A stretch of 64,000 bases of DNA from Ciona intestinalis. Its lineage: Eukaryota > Chordata > Ascidiacea > Phlebobranchia > Cionidae. The stretch spans positions 3,238,381 to 3,302,380 of the forward strand of contig NC_020175.2 in NCBI RefSeq assembly GCF_000224145.3, given 5' to 3'. Numbering within the stretch: the first letter of the stretch is position 1; each line of letters starts with the position of its first letter. The notes under the pieces are model-generated. The model ran no database searches and had not been told where the DNA came from. It was given only the letters and a program-made list of their open reading frames with translations. The position numbers and the translations under genes are program-made. Shown piece by piece: positions 17,089-27,239 of this stretch.

Positions 17089-17713
17089 TTATTCCATTAT
17101 TCCGACCTCTGGAGGAAAGGGTTCGTTTCTGAAGGATCCGTTGCGTAAGGTTTCGTTTGATAAAGTACCTTCAGGAAAAGTGGGGCTCGTAGAAATAGCA
17201 AGCGTTGCACTCGACGAAGTCGCATTCGTTAAAAGTGCAACCGTCGAAGTTACGTTCGTTAAAGATGCGTCCGTTGCGCCTGTTACGTTCGTTAAAGGTG
17301 CGTCTGTTGCATCAGTTACGTTCGTTAAAGGTACGTCTGTTGCGTCAGATACGTTTGTTAAAGGTGCGTCCGTTGCGTCAGTTGAATCCCTATATGGGTT
17401 ACATGAAATAACGCTATGTTAAATATTTAGTTAAATGTTAATACAAGCACATAATTTTCAAGTTTTTAGTGATTCTTATTTTTAATAGTTTTAACAGTAA
17501 TCTCAATATAACTGTCGGCGGATCGGGATTAGTCTATAATCACCAATATCAAATATTCAATAAATCAAACACTTACTGTTCTAATTGAGCAGGTATTTGA
17601 TTCCATTGCCAGCTGGTTCGACGTCTTGTCCAGAAATGTGTCCACGTTGCATTCACATAAACAAGCTGAACAGTGAAAAGCACCACCAACAGAAATATAG
17701 CTGTTCGCATCAT
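17089..17713 (-). CDS. Small secreted peptide precursor B (TRRR core, 11-residue repeat tail)
   Basis: Two exons join in phase: 17577-17713 and 17089-17389, giving 145 residues. The signal peptide is residues 1-21 (MMRTAIFLLVVLFTVQLVYV). The core HFWTRRRTSWQWN (27-39) is nearly identical to that of gene D at 26824, although the signal peptides and tails differ. Exon 2 has about four 11-residue (33-bp) repeats of the form DATDAPLTNVT, then decayed units. NVT, NAT, NET and NGS sequons suggest heavy glycosylation, and the tail ends acidic (PPEVGIME). The first ATG was chosen; a second follows directly. Function unknown. Confidence 0.78.
17199..17389 (-). repeat. 33-bp coding minisatellite in peptide gene B
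   Basis: In-frame units of about 33 bp ('gttaaaggtgcgtcygttgc' core on the plus strand). The three units from 17278 to 17378 are closest to each other, with decaying units further 3' in the gene. Confidence 0.85.
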
Positions 17714-18118
17714 GCTGTCTTAACTAAATGCCTGAATAAAGAGCGTGACTAAATGTTTTCTTTTCTTATTACTGTAACGATTTAAGTTCTGTTAAAAGCT
17801 CATATTTCTGTGTAGGAAATTTGTTTTGATTATAAGAAGATGTCATATCTTGCTTCGCATTGTAACTTATTTTCCTGTTGCTGTCAAGTGTCAGAACTAT
17901 CTTTCTTAAATTTGTCTTAAGAATCAGTTTAAACCGAAGCGTAGTTACACCAGCATTTGCTTTGTGCAGTGACATTTTGACAGTTTATCATCGGCGTTGG
18001 CTCAGCTGAGACTTGAGTGTCTCCAATTTTGTGACAAATTTTGTGATGCTGTCTACAAACGCCAATTTTGTGGCAAGTATTAGACAGAGTATGTCACCTC
18101 TTGGTGAAAAAAGAAACG

Positions 18119-18292
18119 GGTGTCGCGGAAATCTGGTTCCCCAAAAATCTGGTTTCCATCGGCTACTGTGCATGCGCAGACTATATAGGGAGATTTTTAT
18201 CAGAAATATATAAACCTGGCTCCGAACGAAGATTACTTGAATACATATATACATGTTTTTAGATAGTTTATTTTATTTAATGTGAAAATCTA
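18119..18292 (+). repeat. Dispersed repeat of unknown family, copy 2
   Basis: Matches 12561-12718. Its head ('gtgtcgcggaaatctggttc' ... 'catcggctac') is also present inverted at 18478-18561, so the two form a loose inverted repeat about 190 bp apart. Confidence 0.7.
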
Positions 18293-18477
18293 TGTTTTGT
18301 CGTCCTTTTTCGTTGTTGATGACGTGTTAACGGTAGTGGCTACTGGTCATATACATCATAATATATAATTTAAGGTAAAATACAATATTATATCATTTTA
18401 TTTATTAAGAAGATAAATCTTTAAAAAAGCGTACAAACTATGTCGCATCCAACAACTGTTATTTTTAGTCGCAACCA

Positions 18478-18561
18478 GAGTTCTAGATTTCTCATAAAAT
18501 AAGTTATTTAAGTAGCCGATGGGAACCAGTTTTCTAGAACCAGATTTCTGCGACAACGCGG
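18478..18561 (-). repeat. Inverted copy of the 18119 repeat head
   Basis: The reverse complement reads 'gtcgcagaaatctggttcta' ... 'ggttcccatcggctac', matching 18122-18166. It may be one arm of a foldback element. Confidence 0.65.
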
Positions 18562-18736
18562 CTGCCATTCCCAAGGCCATTTCTTATATTTGATTCAATG
18601 ATTCCAAGTTTTGCTAAAGCATTACAAAGAACGCCCTATGAGTAGAAAAAGGAACGTACTCATTTAAGAAGATAAAAGATGCAGAAAATTGCTAATATTT
18701 TCATAATCTATAAGTGCTGAGAAAAGATAAATCATC

Positions 18737-19526
18737 ATGGATCGCAAGGTTCTTCTTCTCCTCGTCTTGGTTCTCGTCACCGTTCAGCTCTCGAGTGTGA
18801 ACGCAGAAGAAAGTGATAATATGGTATGGTCAAATTGGAAATACTGGGATCAAAAGGAGGCGCAAAAATTGAGAAAGTGAGTTTGATTTGTTTGCAATTT
18901 ACTGCGGGCTATAAATAATATAAACGATACTGAGTTTCGTGTGGTGGTCCAATAACGACGGTCGCTTTTTATAAAATACGAATAATTCACTTTGTGCTGA
19001 AACTTCTCTTTACCTATAAAACGACTAAGCTTAATGTAACCTAACCAGTTCTACACGGTGAATAGATATATAGTAGGGTGGGGGAAGATGGGACATCTCT
19101 TCATGCTATAGACCATTCCATAGACCATTGTCAATTGTTTAAAACACGATCAGGGTATTTGGATGGTATGTGTTAAAGGTGTCCCATCTTACCCCACATT
19201 ACTATATCCAACCTCCTATTTTGTCACTTGAGTGAAATACCTAACCTATAGTAGGGTGGGGGAAGATGGGACACCTTTTCATTATATTTTCTCGTCCCAT
19301 TTAGTAGGAAACAAAGAACATTTAAAGCATCATAAAACTATATCCTCACGACTCCCACAGACCATTGTTAATTGTTTAAAACACGATCAGAATATTTAGA
19401 TATTATGCACTAAAGGTGTCCCATCTTCCCCCACAGTACTATATATTAATATATCCACAACTTTTATCTAGTGAATATCAGGCTGCCAAGGCCGTTAACG
19501 ATTTGTTCTCTCAAATGTTGGATTAA
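18737..19526 (+). CDS. Small secreted peptide precursor C (acidic-tail type, core lost)
   Basis: Two coding exons join in phase: 18737-18876 and 19472-19526, giving 64 residues. The signal peptide MDRKVLLLLVLVLVTVQL is identical to gene D at 26824. The mature part is Trp-rich (NMVWSNWKYWDQKEAQKLRN) but lacks the TRRR block, and ends NDLFSQMLD. A 3'-UTR intron follows the stop (donor near 19531, acceptor near 19619), and AATAAA lies near 19655; gene D has the same layout. Leader 'gataaatcatcATGG' matches gene D. Two MITEs fill the coding intron. Function unknown; paralogy to genes A, B and D is clear from the first exon. Confidence 0.75.
19070..19207 (-). mobile_element. MITE copy with internal deletion (intron of peptide gene C)
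   Basis: Both termini are intact, but about 60 bp of the middle is missing. Confidence 0.85.
19247..19444 (-). mobile_element. MITE copy (intron of peptide gene C)
   Basis: Full-length; its pyrimidine-rich right end stops 27 bp before the exon 2 acceptor. Confidence 0.9.
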
Positions 19527-19749
19527 AATAGTAAGTTTTAACTAATCTTGCATTATTTCGTGATATTACTTCACGGCAGTGATATTCGACCATAAAATAT
19601 TACGATTTCTCTGTTTCAGAAACACAGGACAAGATTAATGCGTTCCGCTGGAGAAAAATAAACAGACCAAAATTTTATTACGTGTGTTTTCATTTGCCAG
19701 TTATTATACAAAATCAACATCACGCAGCGGTATAGGTGTAGAATTGTAG

Positions 19750-19937
19750 ATATAGTGGGTATAGTGTAAGTTGATTATATTATGTTTTCTCGTCCCATTT
19801 GGTTGTAAACAAAAAAATACTTACAGAATTATATAACTGTATACGACTCAACAAAAAGGGTTTCATTTGTTCAAAACACGATAAGGAAGTATGGGATTTA
19901 GATGCTAATGATCCCATCTTACCATGCAGTACTATAT
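19750..19937 (-). mobile_element. MITE copy, left end eroded
   Basis: Right end 'cccatcttaccatgcagtac'; the left end is reduced to 'tatagtgggtatagtg'. It lies downstream of peptide gene C. Confidence 0.7.
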
Positions 19938-20025
19938 ATGCATTAGAGTTGCAACTACGTACGTAGGGATCAAAGTATTTTTTTAAATATGTACGTGGGG
20001 ATTTAAGTATTTTATGTTATAATGG

Positions 20026-20103
20026 GGTAATGGGCCAATCCTGGCCTAAGTCCTATACGACCAAAGGCGTGCCACGCCGCGGGACCTCACCCACACAGAA
20101 TAG
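20026..20103 (+). repeat. Short dispersed repeat, copy 2
   Basis: Matches 5036-5107 ('gggccaatcctggcctaagt' ... 'gcgtgccacgccgcgggacc'). Confidence 0.6.
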
Positions 20104-20110
20104 AATATGT

Positions 20111-20307
20111 TATAGTAGGATGGGGAAAGATGAGACACCTTTAGCACATAATATTCAAATATCCTGAACGTGTTTTAAACAACTAACAACGGTCTATGGA
20201 AGTCGTGAGGATACGGTTATATAATTCTTTGAATATTCTTTGTTTACTACTAAATGGGACGAGAAAATAAAATGAAAAGGTGTCCTATCTTCCCCCACCC
20301 CACTATA
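20111..20307 (+). mobile_element. MITE copy
   Basis: Full-length with clean termini, intergenic between peptide gene C and the P450. Confidence 0.9.
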
Positions 20308-20950
20308 TGTAGCGACGGTGATTACATATCTCAAGTTAATCTTTAATGAAATCAACAACTAAACCGAGCAAACATGGAGTGTTTGTTTATCATGGTATTA
20401 CATATAACGAACAGGTGTATAGCTCTGCCGGTAAATTCAGTAACAAGTATTTTAGTTTGATGCTCTTTGGTTAAGTATTGTAACTGTTTTCTCGCGTTTG
20501 CAATTACGATGATAAGCTATACATTTGTTTGCGTTTTGAGTTGGGGTTAGAGGTTAGTTTTTGATTAGGCCATGCACTTTTAAAAAGATTTAGTAATTTG
20601 AGGCTGCAAAGTTGTTTTTTTAGTGAAACCTTGTGACAGTTACCTTTTCCCGCTATGCTGCTGGTAGATATTAACTGTATATGATAAAGACTAGCTCTAT
20701 AGTTTAATTCTTACCTTGTAACACCGCCTATGAAAACGTTGACGCTAATCGTAAAATTACCAATTTTAGGGCGATACTCCAATGGCGGAGAACTTTATTT
20801 ACCGTAGTGCGACTTTTTAATTTTACCCAAACATCACATCACGCTCAATAATGAATGTCTAATTTCAGGAACGTTTACAAGCAGTGACCCCAAATTTCAG
20901 AGCTCAAGGCAGGCGAAAAGTGTTCGGCGATTGAAATGTTTTGTGAATGT

Positions 20951-21147
20951 ATATATAGTGGGGGGGAGATGGGACACCTTTTCATTCTATTTTCTTGTCC
21001 CATTTGGTAGTAAACAAAGAATATTCAAAGAATTATAAAACTATATCCTCACGACTCCCATAGACTGCTGTTAATTGTTTAAAACACAACAAGCATATTC
21101 TTATATTATGTGCCAAAGGTGTCCCGTCTTCCCCACCCTACTATATA
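20951..21147 (-). mobile_element. MITE copy (P450 promoter region)
   Basis: Full-length; it ends 41 bp before the P450 start codon, so it probably forms part of the 5' UTR or core promoter. Confidence 0.9.
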
Positions 21148-21187
21148 TACTGTCCTACTAACCAAATTGTATTGAGTTCACTAGATC

Positions 21188-24100
21188 ATGTTATACGGAA
21201 TAGTTCTTACAATAATTTTCGTTCTTTGCCTTCCGATTTGTCACTGGATTTATGTTTTGCTTTCAAAACCTCGTAACTATCCTCCTGGTCCTTTGGGAAT
21301 TCCGCTTTTTGGAAGCTTTCATTATGCTGCCCCAGCTATCCACATAAGTATGTACATTCGCAATCATAATGCTTAACACTAATCTTTATTTAGATATTAT
21401 GTGCTAAAGGTACCCGTCTTCCCCCACCCTACTATACATAATTTACTACTACTATAAACTGCTCTATATTTTACAATATAACCCTCTCCTAACCCCCAAC
21501 CCCTAAACCCCTAACCTAAAAAGGGGGGATTAGGGGTTAGGGGATTAGGGGTTTTATTTTAGTATGAAAAATTAATATTGTAAAATATAGAGCAGTTTAT
21601 AGTAGTAGTAAATTATGTATATAGTAGGGTGGGGGAAGACGGGTACCTTTAGCACATAATATCTAAATATATTGATCGTGTTTTAAACAATCAACAACAG
21701 TCTTTGGGAGTCGCGAGGATACAGTTTTATAATTCTTTGAATGTTCTTTGTTTACAACCAAACGGAACGAGGAAATAGATTGAAAAGGTGTGCCATCTTT
21801 ACCCACCCTACTATAATAGTTATTTCCGAAAAATCATTACGTATACCAGAAACGTTTTAATATTTACACACACAGGCGCTTAAATAAACTAAAATTGGCT
21901 GTAACAGCCCGCTTTTAACAGAACATTTTCCCCACACCTTTTATTCCATGTTTTAACAACAACTGTCTAATTTTTGTTCTTGATCTTTGTTTTCGTTTTA
22001 TAAAGATAAATGAAGGTAAGATCTTAAGGAAGGCACATCTGAGACCTTTAATGTATAGGACTATTTTCAAAAATCTGTTATGTTATAATCTATAAAAGTT
22101 TACCCGGTATCACAAGATAATTTTCTTTCATTAATCGCAGATTTGCCCAAACTGGCCAAGAAATATGGACCGATATTTCAACTTCGGGCGTTTAACCAAG
22201 CAATTGTATGTGTGGTCGGATATGATTTGATTAAAGAGGTGAGAAAGTTAAGACACCGGTAAAAGTTGCAAAAACTATAGACTAAATAATGTATATAGTA
22301 TAGGGTGGGGAAGACGGGACAATTTTAGCTCGTAATATCCAAATATCCTGATCGTGTTTTAAACAATTACCAACGGTCTATGGGAGTCGCGAGGATACGG
22401 TTTAATAATTCTTTGAATGTATCTTTGTTTACTACCAATTGGGACAAAAAATTAGAATGAAAAGGTGTCCCAACTTCCGCCACCCTACTATATGCAGTTT
22501 GTTAACTTTTATTTGTATGCTGTATAGGTGATGATAAACAAATCGAAAGATTTCGCATCTCGATACGCAAGCGTACCTGGAAAACTTGTGCGTGGTGAAG
22601 GAATGGACGGTTTGGATATATAATGAATAAACTAGCCGGCAAAGTTTGTTTTATTCAGACATTTTATATCAAGGTATCGCGGTTGCACCGTATGGACCTA
22701 AATGGATGGCAAATCGGAAGTTTTTCTACTCTGCTATGCGGACCATGGGGTTGGGAAAACGTGGAATAGAAAAGTGCGTGATTGATGAAGTTCCCTACAT
22801 TGTGGAAGAACTTGAAAAACTTTGCTCTAGTGACGAGTTGTTCGAACCATCGAGCGTATTCGACCCTGCTGTACTAAACGTGCTTGCTTATTTCACGTTT
22901 GGGAATCGGTAAGAATATTAGTTTTAACAGTTAAAAATAAATGGTTTCTAATGGGCTGTCCAAGTTGTCAGCCATAGGTGAAACAAAATATAAAAATAAA
23001 TCAACAAAACAATTTACGAAGTTACATTCGTGGTAACTCGCAAGCTGGCATTGGTGAAACAGAACCAGTGTTATAACGACTGGATAAAGAAAGTTACATT
23101 CATTCATTAATTCATTTAATTATTCGATAAAAAAACGTTTAACATTTTTAGATATTCTTATCAAGACGAAAAGTTTAAAGAACTCATTCACATCAATAAT
23201 GAATTCTTTCAAAAAGCAAAATTTCTGAACCAACCAGAATTCTTCCTTGTTACTTTGATACCTGGCTTGCATAAATATTGGCTTCCGCAATGTGGGAAGG
23301 ATTTAAAGGAATCAGTTGGGTTAGTGTGTAATAACTTGATATAGATTATTTCGTGTAAAACTCATGCTTGTATTTATTAGATAGTATAGGACATCTTTCC
23401 ATTCTATTTTCTCGTCCCATTGGGTAGTAAATAAAGAACATTTAAAGAATTCTAAAACTGTATCCCCCCAACTTCTATTGACTGTTATAAATTGTTTAAA
23501 ACACGATAAGGATATTTGGACATTATGTGCTAAAGGTGTCCTGTCTTCCCCCACCCTATAGTTTATAAATTTAAAACATTTATTTTGTTTCAGAAAAATC
23601 CACAAGTTTGTGAAAGCAGAGATCAAACATCACAGGCAACACCTTGACCCACAGAACCCAAGAGATTACATTGATTGTTACCTGAACGAACTTAACCAGA
23701 CGAGTGATCAGAGTGAATTATCTGAACTTGGTAAATGTAATTCACCGTATACGGTTAAAGTTACATATTGTAGGGTGAGGGGTGATGGGACACTTTTCAT
23801 TCCATTTTCTCGTCCCGTTTGGTAGTAAACAAAGAACAATCTAAGAAATATAAGAAAAACGTATCTTGACGACTCCCATAGATAATTGTTTAAATCACGA
23901 TCACAGCAGTATTTAGATGCATTATGTGCTAAAGGTGTCCCGTCTTCCCACTATTCTACTACATCATTTTTTTCGCAATTGCTTGAGATCGGGTGTACCA
24001 GTTACATATCATCTGGCTTAGAAAATAAAAACCTGCACAAGATACCAAGTGTTTTTTTTCACGGTTTCAAGTTTTTGTTGCTTTTTAGGTTTAGAAATGT

Positions 24101-25525
24101 CAATTATGGATTTATTTCAAGCTGGTACGGAAACAACGGCGACTACTCTACGTTGGGCAGTTTTATACATGGTCAATAATCCACATATTCAAGGTAGAAC
24201 TTATTGTGATTGCGGATTACGCCTCTGTGTTCTTATTATAATAATATTAACTGTAGTTGTATTTTCGATTACGGTAGCGAAGATTTAGAAATATTTTAAA
24301 CGAAAACACACGAATTTATTAAAGGTCAATCTTACATTATATTGTTTTTATCAGAGAACGTTCAGAGTGAAATTGACAACGTTTTGGGTTTTGACCAACT
24401 TCCTAAATATGAAGATAGGACAAGAATGCCATATTGTGAAGCAACTGTTCTAGAAGTACAAAGAATGGCGTCTATAACCCCTTTTGGTGAGATTTGTACA
24501 AACATACAATTAAAGATTTTTAACGCAGAACTACTCTGTATTTTTAACATATAATAGGTTGGGGAAAAATGGGACATGCTTTCATTCTATTTTCTCGTCC
24601 CATTGGGTAGTAAACAGAGAATATTTTTAAAAAAATGAAAACGTATCCTCACGACTCCCATAAACTGTTTTTTTTGTTTAAAACACGATCAGGGTATTTG
24701 GATATTATACGTTAAAGGTTTTACATCTTACCCCACAGTATTATATAGGTTTGCTCCATTGCTCAGAGGAAGACCAAAAGTTAGGAGGATACCACATCCC
24801 GAAACATACATGTATCATGCCATCTTACCATACTATACATTTCGACCCGAAGTTCTGGAAAAATCCGAATGAGTTTGATCCATGCAACTTTATAGATCCC
24901 AATGGGAAGGTTGGCACTCGTGATGCATTTATGCCATTTGGCGGAGGTATATGAATGTTATTGGATTTATCCTCGCTTGACCGGAAAACGACAGTTGTTA
25001 TAACACGGGTGTTCTGTTTCATACACCTCGTACAAGCTTACGAGTTACCACTTATGTAACTTTGTGGGGGATTGTTTTTTTCATGTAGCCTATGTTGACA
25101 ATTTGGAAAACCTATTAGTGACCACTGTTAAAGCGATTGACAATGAATGTCTTGCCCAAGGATCTAATAACACATAGAAGTGACGTTCGTTTGGCTTATT
25201 GTTCTATATTTCTTTTACATATACATTGTCCGATCAAAGGATGCTGTTCTGCTAGAAGTCCTACATGATACTAATACTAAACAATTATAAGAAATTTTTG
25301 TTTGCCGATTTGCGGAGGTTAATTTATTGCAACTTTGTTTCAGGACTTCGAATCTGCGTTGGAATGAATATAGCCAAACAAGAACTCTTTCTCTTTTTCG
25401 TGGCAATCCTTCAAAAGTTTACCCTGCAACTTCCGGATGATGTGAAAAGTCTTGATGATGAACCGATACCGGGAATGACTTTAGCGCCCAAACCATTTCG
25501 TGTGAAAATCAAAATTCGATCCTAA
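21188..25525 (+). CDS. Cytochrome P450, CYP2-like microsomal monooxygenase
   Basis: Ten exons join in phase: 21188-21347, 22141-22238, 22528-22609, 22659-22908, 23152-23319, 23594-23730, 24089-24193, 24355-24486, 24749-24946 and 25344-25525, giving 503 residues, typical for a microsomal P450. The N-terminal 24 residues form the ER membrane anchor, followed by the hinge PPGP (32-35). The C-helix has APYGPKWMANRKF. The I-helix oxygen-binding motif is AGTETT (310-315), the K-helix ExxR is E367-R370, and the heme loop FGGGLRICVG (441-450) has thiolate C448. All needed residues are present. The PERF segment reads FDPCNF. Substrate cannot be inferred; the family oxidises lipids and xenobiotics with P450 reductase. 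MITEs or SINEs occupy introns 1, 2, 4, 5, 6, 8 and 9. Confidence 0.93.
21387..21668. repeat. Near-perfect palindrome with telomere-like G-quadruplex core (P450 intron 1)
   Basis: Arms 21387-21483 and 21579-21668 are reverse complements with essentially one 2-nt indel. Each outer part is a MITE end. Between them lies 'aacccctaaacccctaac' facing four G runs in TTAGGGG-like spacing (about 21523-21551), themselves imperfectly inverted around a short A tract. The whole could fold into one long hairpin or cruciform. Confidence 0.9.
21396..21433 (-). mobile_element. MITE terminus forming the left palindrome arm
   Basis: Only the last ~38 bases of the MITE are present ('gtgctaaaggtacccgtctt' ... CCCACCCTACTATA). 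They mirror the start of the complete copy at 21618. Confidence 0.85.
21618..21814 (+). mobile_element. MITE copy (P450 intron 1, right palindrome arm)
   Basis: Full-length. It shares the variant 'agacgggtacct' with the 21396 fragment, which marks the fragment as an inverted copy of this element's end. Confidence 0.9.
22292..22493 (+). mobile_element. MITE copy (P450 intron 2)
   Basis: Full-length; it ends 34 bp before the exon 3 acceptor. Confidence 0.9.
22944..23120 (+). mobile_element. SINE 3' half (P450 intron 4)
   Basis: Starts inside the SINE body ('ctaatgggctgtccaagttg') and runs to its 'ttacattcattcatta' tail; the tRNA-like head is missing. Confidence 0.8.
23380..23570 (-). mobile_element. 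MITE copy (P450 intron 5)
   Basis: Left terminus shortened ('agatagtataggacatc'); right end intact and 23 bp before the exon 6 acceptor. Confidence 0.85.
23767..23962 (-). mobile_element. MITE copy (P450 intron 6)
   Basis: Full-length, ends worn ('tgtagggtgaggggtgatgg' ... 'cttcccactattctacta'). Confidence 0.85.
24551..24746 (-). mobile_element. MITE copy supplying the exon 9 acceptor region of the P450
   Basis: Full-length; its right end 'catcttaccccacagtatta' runs straight into 'tatag|GT', where AG 24747-24748 is the 3' splice site of exon 9. The pyrimidine tract of that splice site is MITE sequence. Confidence 0.88.
24950..25178 (-). mobile_element. SINE copy beginning 3-4 bp after the exon 9 donor (P450 intron 9)
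   Basis: Reverse-oriented SINE: 'atgaatgttattggatttat' tail, 'tgttctgtttcatacacctc', 'gaatgtcttgcccaaggatc'. The exon 9 donor GT is at 24947-24948. Confidence 0.82.
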
Positions 25526-25624
25526 ATTCACTTGACATAACCAAAACCTACGTGTCAACGTATGGAACAGTGTTCTATTCAGACGTGTTTTGTGTGCATC
25601 CAATCGCGTTTTCTTCGCATATAC

Positions 25625-25839
25625 ATATAGTAGAGTGGGAGACCTTTAGCATATAATATCCGAATATCCTGATCTTGTTTTTAAAAATTAACAACAATCT
25701 TGTTTTAAAAAATTAACAACGATCTTATGGAAGTCGGAAGGTTGCGGTTTTATAATTCTTTGAAAGTGTTTTGTTTACTAGCAAATGGGACGAGAAAACA
25801 GATTGAAAAGATGTCCCATCTTCCCCCATCCCACTATAT
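25625..25839 (+). mobile_element. MITE copy (3' of P450)
   Basis: Complete, with a ~25-bp internal tandem duplication ('cttgttttaaaaaattaaca' twice) and a short deletion in the left end. It lies 100 bp past the P450 stop. Confidence 0.85.
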
Positions 25840-26128
25840 CTCATTTTTCTCACAAATATTAAACCAATCAAACCAAGTTGTGCGAGATTGTTTTAATAAA
25901 CTACGATCGATGGTTTAAACTCGCAAACTACAAAAATTGGGCGGATTTAATGCGATTCAGCAAGCATTCAAAATAAGCACCTTATACTAATGCTCTTTTT
26001 TCATTTAAGGCTTATTTTTTTAAAAACATTGTTGTTGTTGCAAGACGTATTTCAGTTTTCCAAAGAAGTTATGAAGTTATGTCAAACTAATCCGACAGAA
26101 ACAGATAAAAATGACACTCCCCCCTAAC

Positions 26129-26454
26129 CAGGCGCCGTGGTATAGTGGTTAGCGCGCCTGCCTGTAACCCAGCGGTGTTGGGTTGAAGGCTCGACGTTGC
26201 TACCATGATGGGCGTATGTGTTCTTGGGCAAGACACTTCACGGCAATTGCTCCAACCCAGTGGTCACTAATGGGTTGTCCAAATTATCAGCCATAAATAA
26301 AAAAAAAATGAAAAAATTCCAAAAAAATAATCACCCACAAAGTAACATACATGGTAACTCGTAAGCTGGCACGAGGTGTTAAACCCGTGTGATAACGACT
26401 GTCGTTTTCCGGCTACGTGAGGATAAAGTAAGTTACATTCATTCATTCAACCCT
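26129..26454 (+). mobile_element. Full-length tRNA-derived SINE (best copy)
   Basis: About 325 bp. The head 'gtggtatagtggttagcgcg' matches a pol III A box, and 'gggttgaaggctcgac' is close to a B box. The conserved body ('ttcttgggcaagacacttca', 'gctccaacccagtggtcact', 'ataacgactgtcgttttccg') ends in a 'ttacattcattcattc' tail. Reference for the other SINE entries. Confidence 0.85.
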
Positions 26455-26761
26455 AGACTAGTTTTACATCGCTTCCTTAATGGGCGACATAACTTGAAAA
26501 GCAATGACAGGTGTATCCTGCGACCGCTGGCCAAGAAAGAAACAACTCGCTACTTGCTGTCAGCAAATGACAGCATCATATTATAGCATCTAGTTGTTTC
26601 TTAAAAAATGAACGAAGTATGTCAAACCATAGAACCGTTTCACGCGAAATAAGTTTTCCACATCGCTTTCGCTTCACAAGAGCGACATAACTTCCTCGAA
26701 AATCGATGCCTTTCTTGCAACAATGAAAAAAGGTTTCGTAAACCCGGCCTGTCACAGTGTG

Positions 26762-26769
26762 TATATAAG
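26762..26769 (+). promoter_or_regulatory. TATA box of peptide gene D
   Basis: TATATAAG, 62 bp upstream of the start codon, a spacing that leaves a ~30-nt leader. Upstream, the motif 'catcgctt' followed by 'gcgacataactt' occurs twice (about 26467-26493 and 26660-26693) and could be a regulatory repeat; the latter is inference. Confidence 0.6.
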
Positions 26770-26823
26770 TGCGTGAAATCAGTCACTTTATCATCTTCTT
26801 CAAGTGAGCAAAGATAAATCATC

Positions 26824-27099
26824 ATGGACCGCAAAGTTCTTCTTCTTCTCGTCTTGGTTCTCGTCACCGTCCAGCTTGTGGATATCGCAACATGCGAGGA
26901 TTTCTGGACTAGACGTCGTACCAGCTGGAAGTGGAATGAGCAGAATGCTCAACAATTGAGAGAGTAAGTTTGGTTTGCTACATTCTAAGGTTCATAATGT
27001 CGATATAATTGAACTGTAAAACCAGTTAACCACAACTTTGTATCCAGTGCACGTGACGCCCTTGAAGACGACCTTTTGTTGGCCAATGCTTTCCAATAA
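26824..27099 (+). CDS. Small secreted peptide precursor D (TRRR core, acidic tail)
   Basis: Two coding exons join in phase: 26824-26963 and 27048-27099, giving 63 residues. The signal peptide MDRKVLLLLVLVLVTVQL is identical to gene C. The core DFWTRRRTSWKWN (27-39) matches gene B, followed by NEQNAQQLRD and an acidic end ALEDDLLLANAFQ. A 3'-UTR intron follows the stop (donor near 27104, acceptor near 27188), with AATAAA near 27224. The layout of signal peptide, cationic core and anionic tail resembles precursors of ascidian antimicrobial peptides, where a basic peptide is released from an acidic propeptide. I see no sequence identity to a known one, so the role is inferred only. It lies 1.3 kb downstream of the P450, same strand. 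Confidence 0.8.
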
Positions 27100-27239
27100 A
27101 ATAGTAAGTTTTATAATCTCCAATTATTCGGTAAACATTCTTCTTTATGAATGATATTCGACCAAAAACTTAGATTTTTTTGTTTCAGAATCGATTGTGA
27201 CTTGTGCGTTTCGTCGGAGACAAATAAAAAACAACGAAT

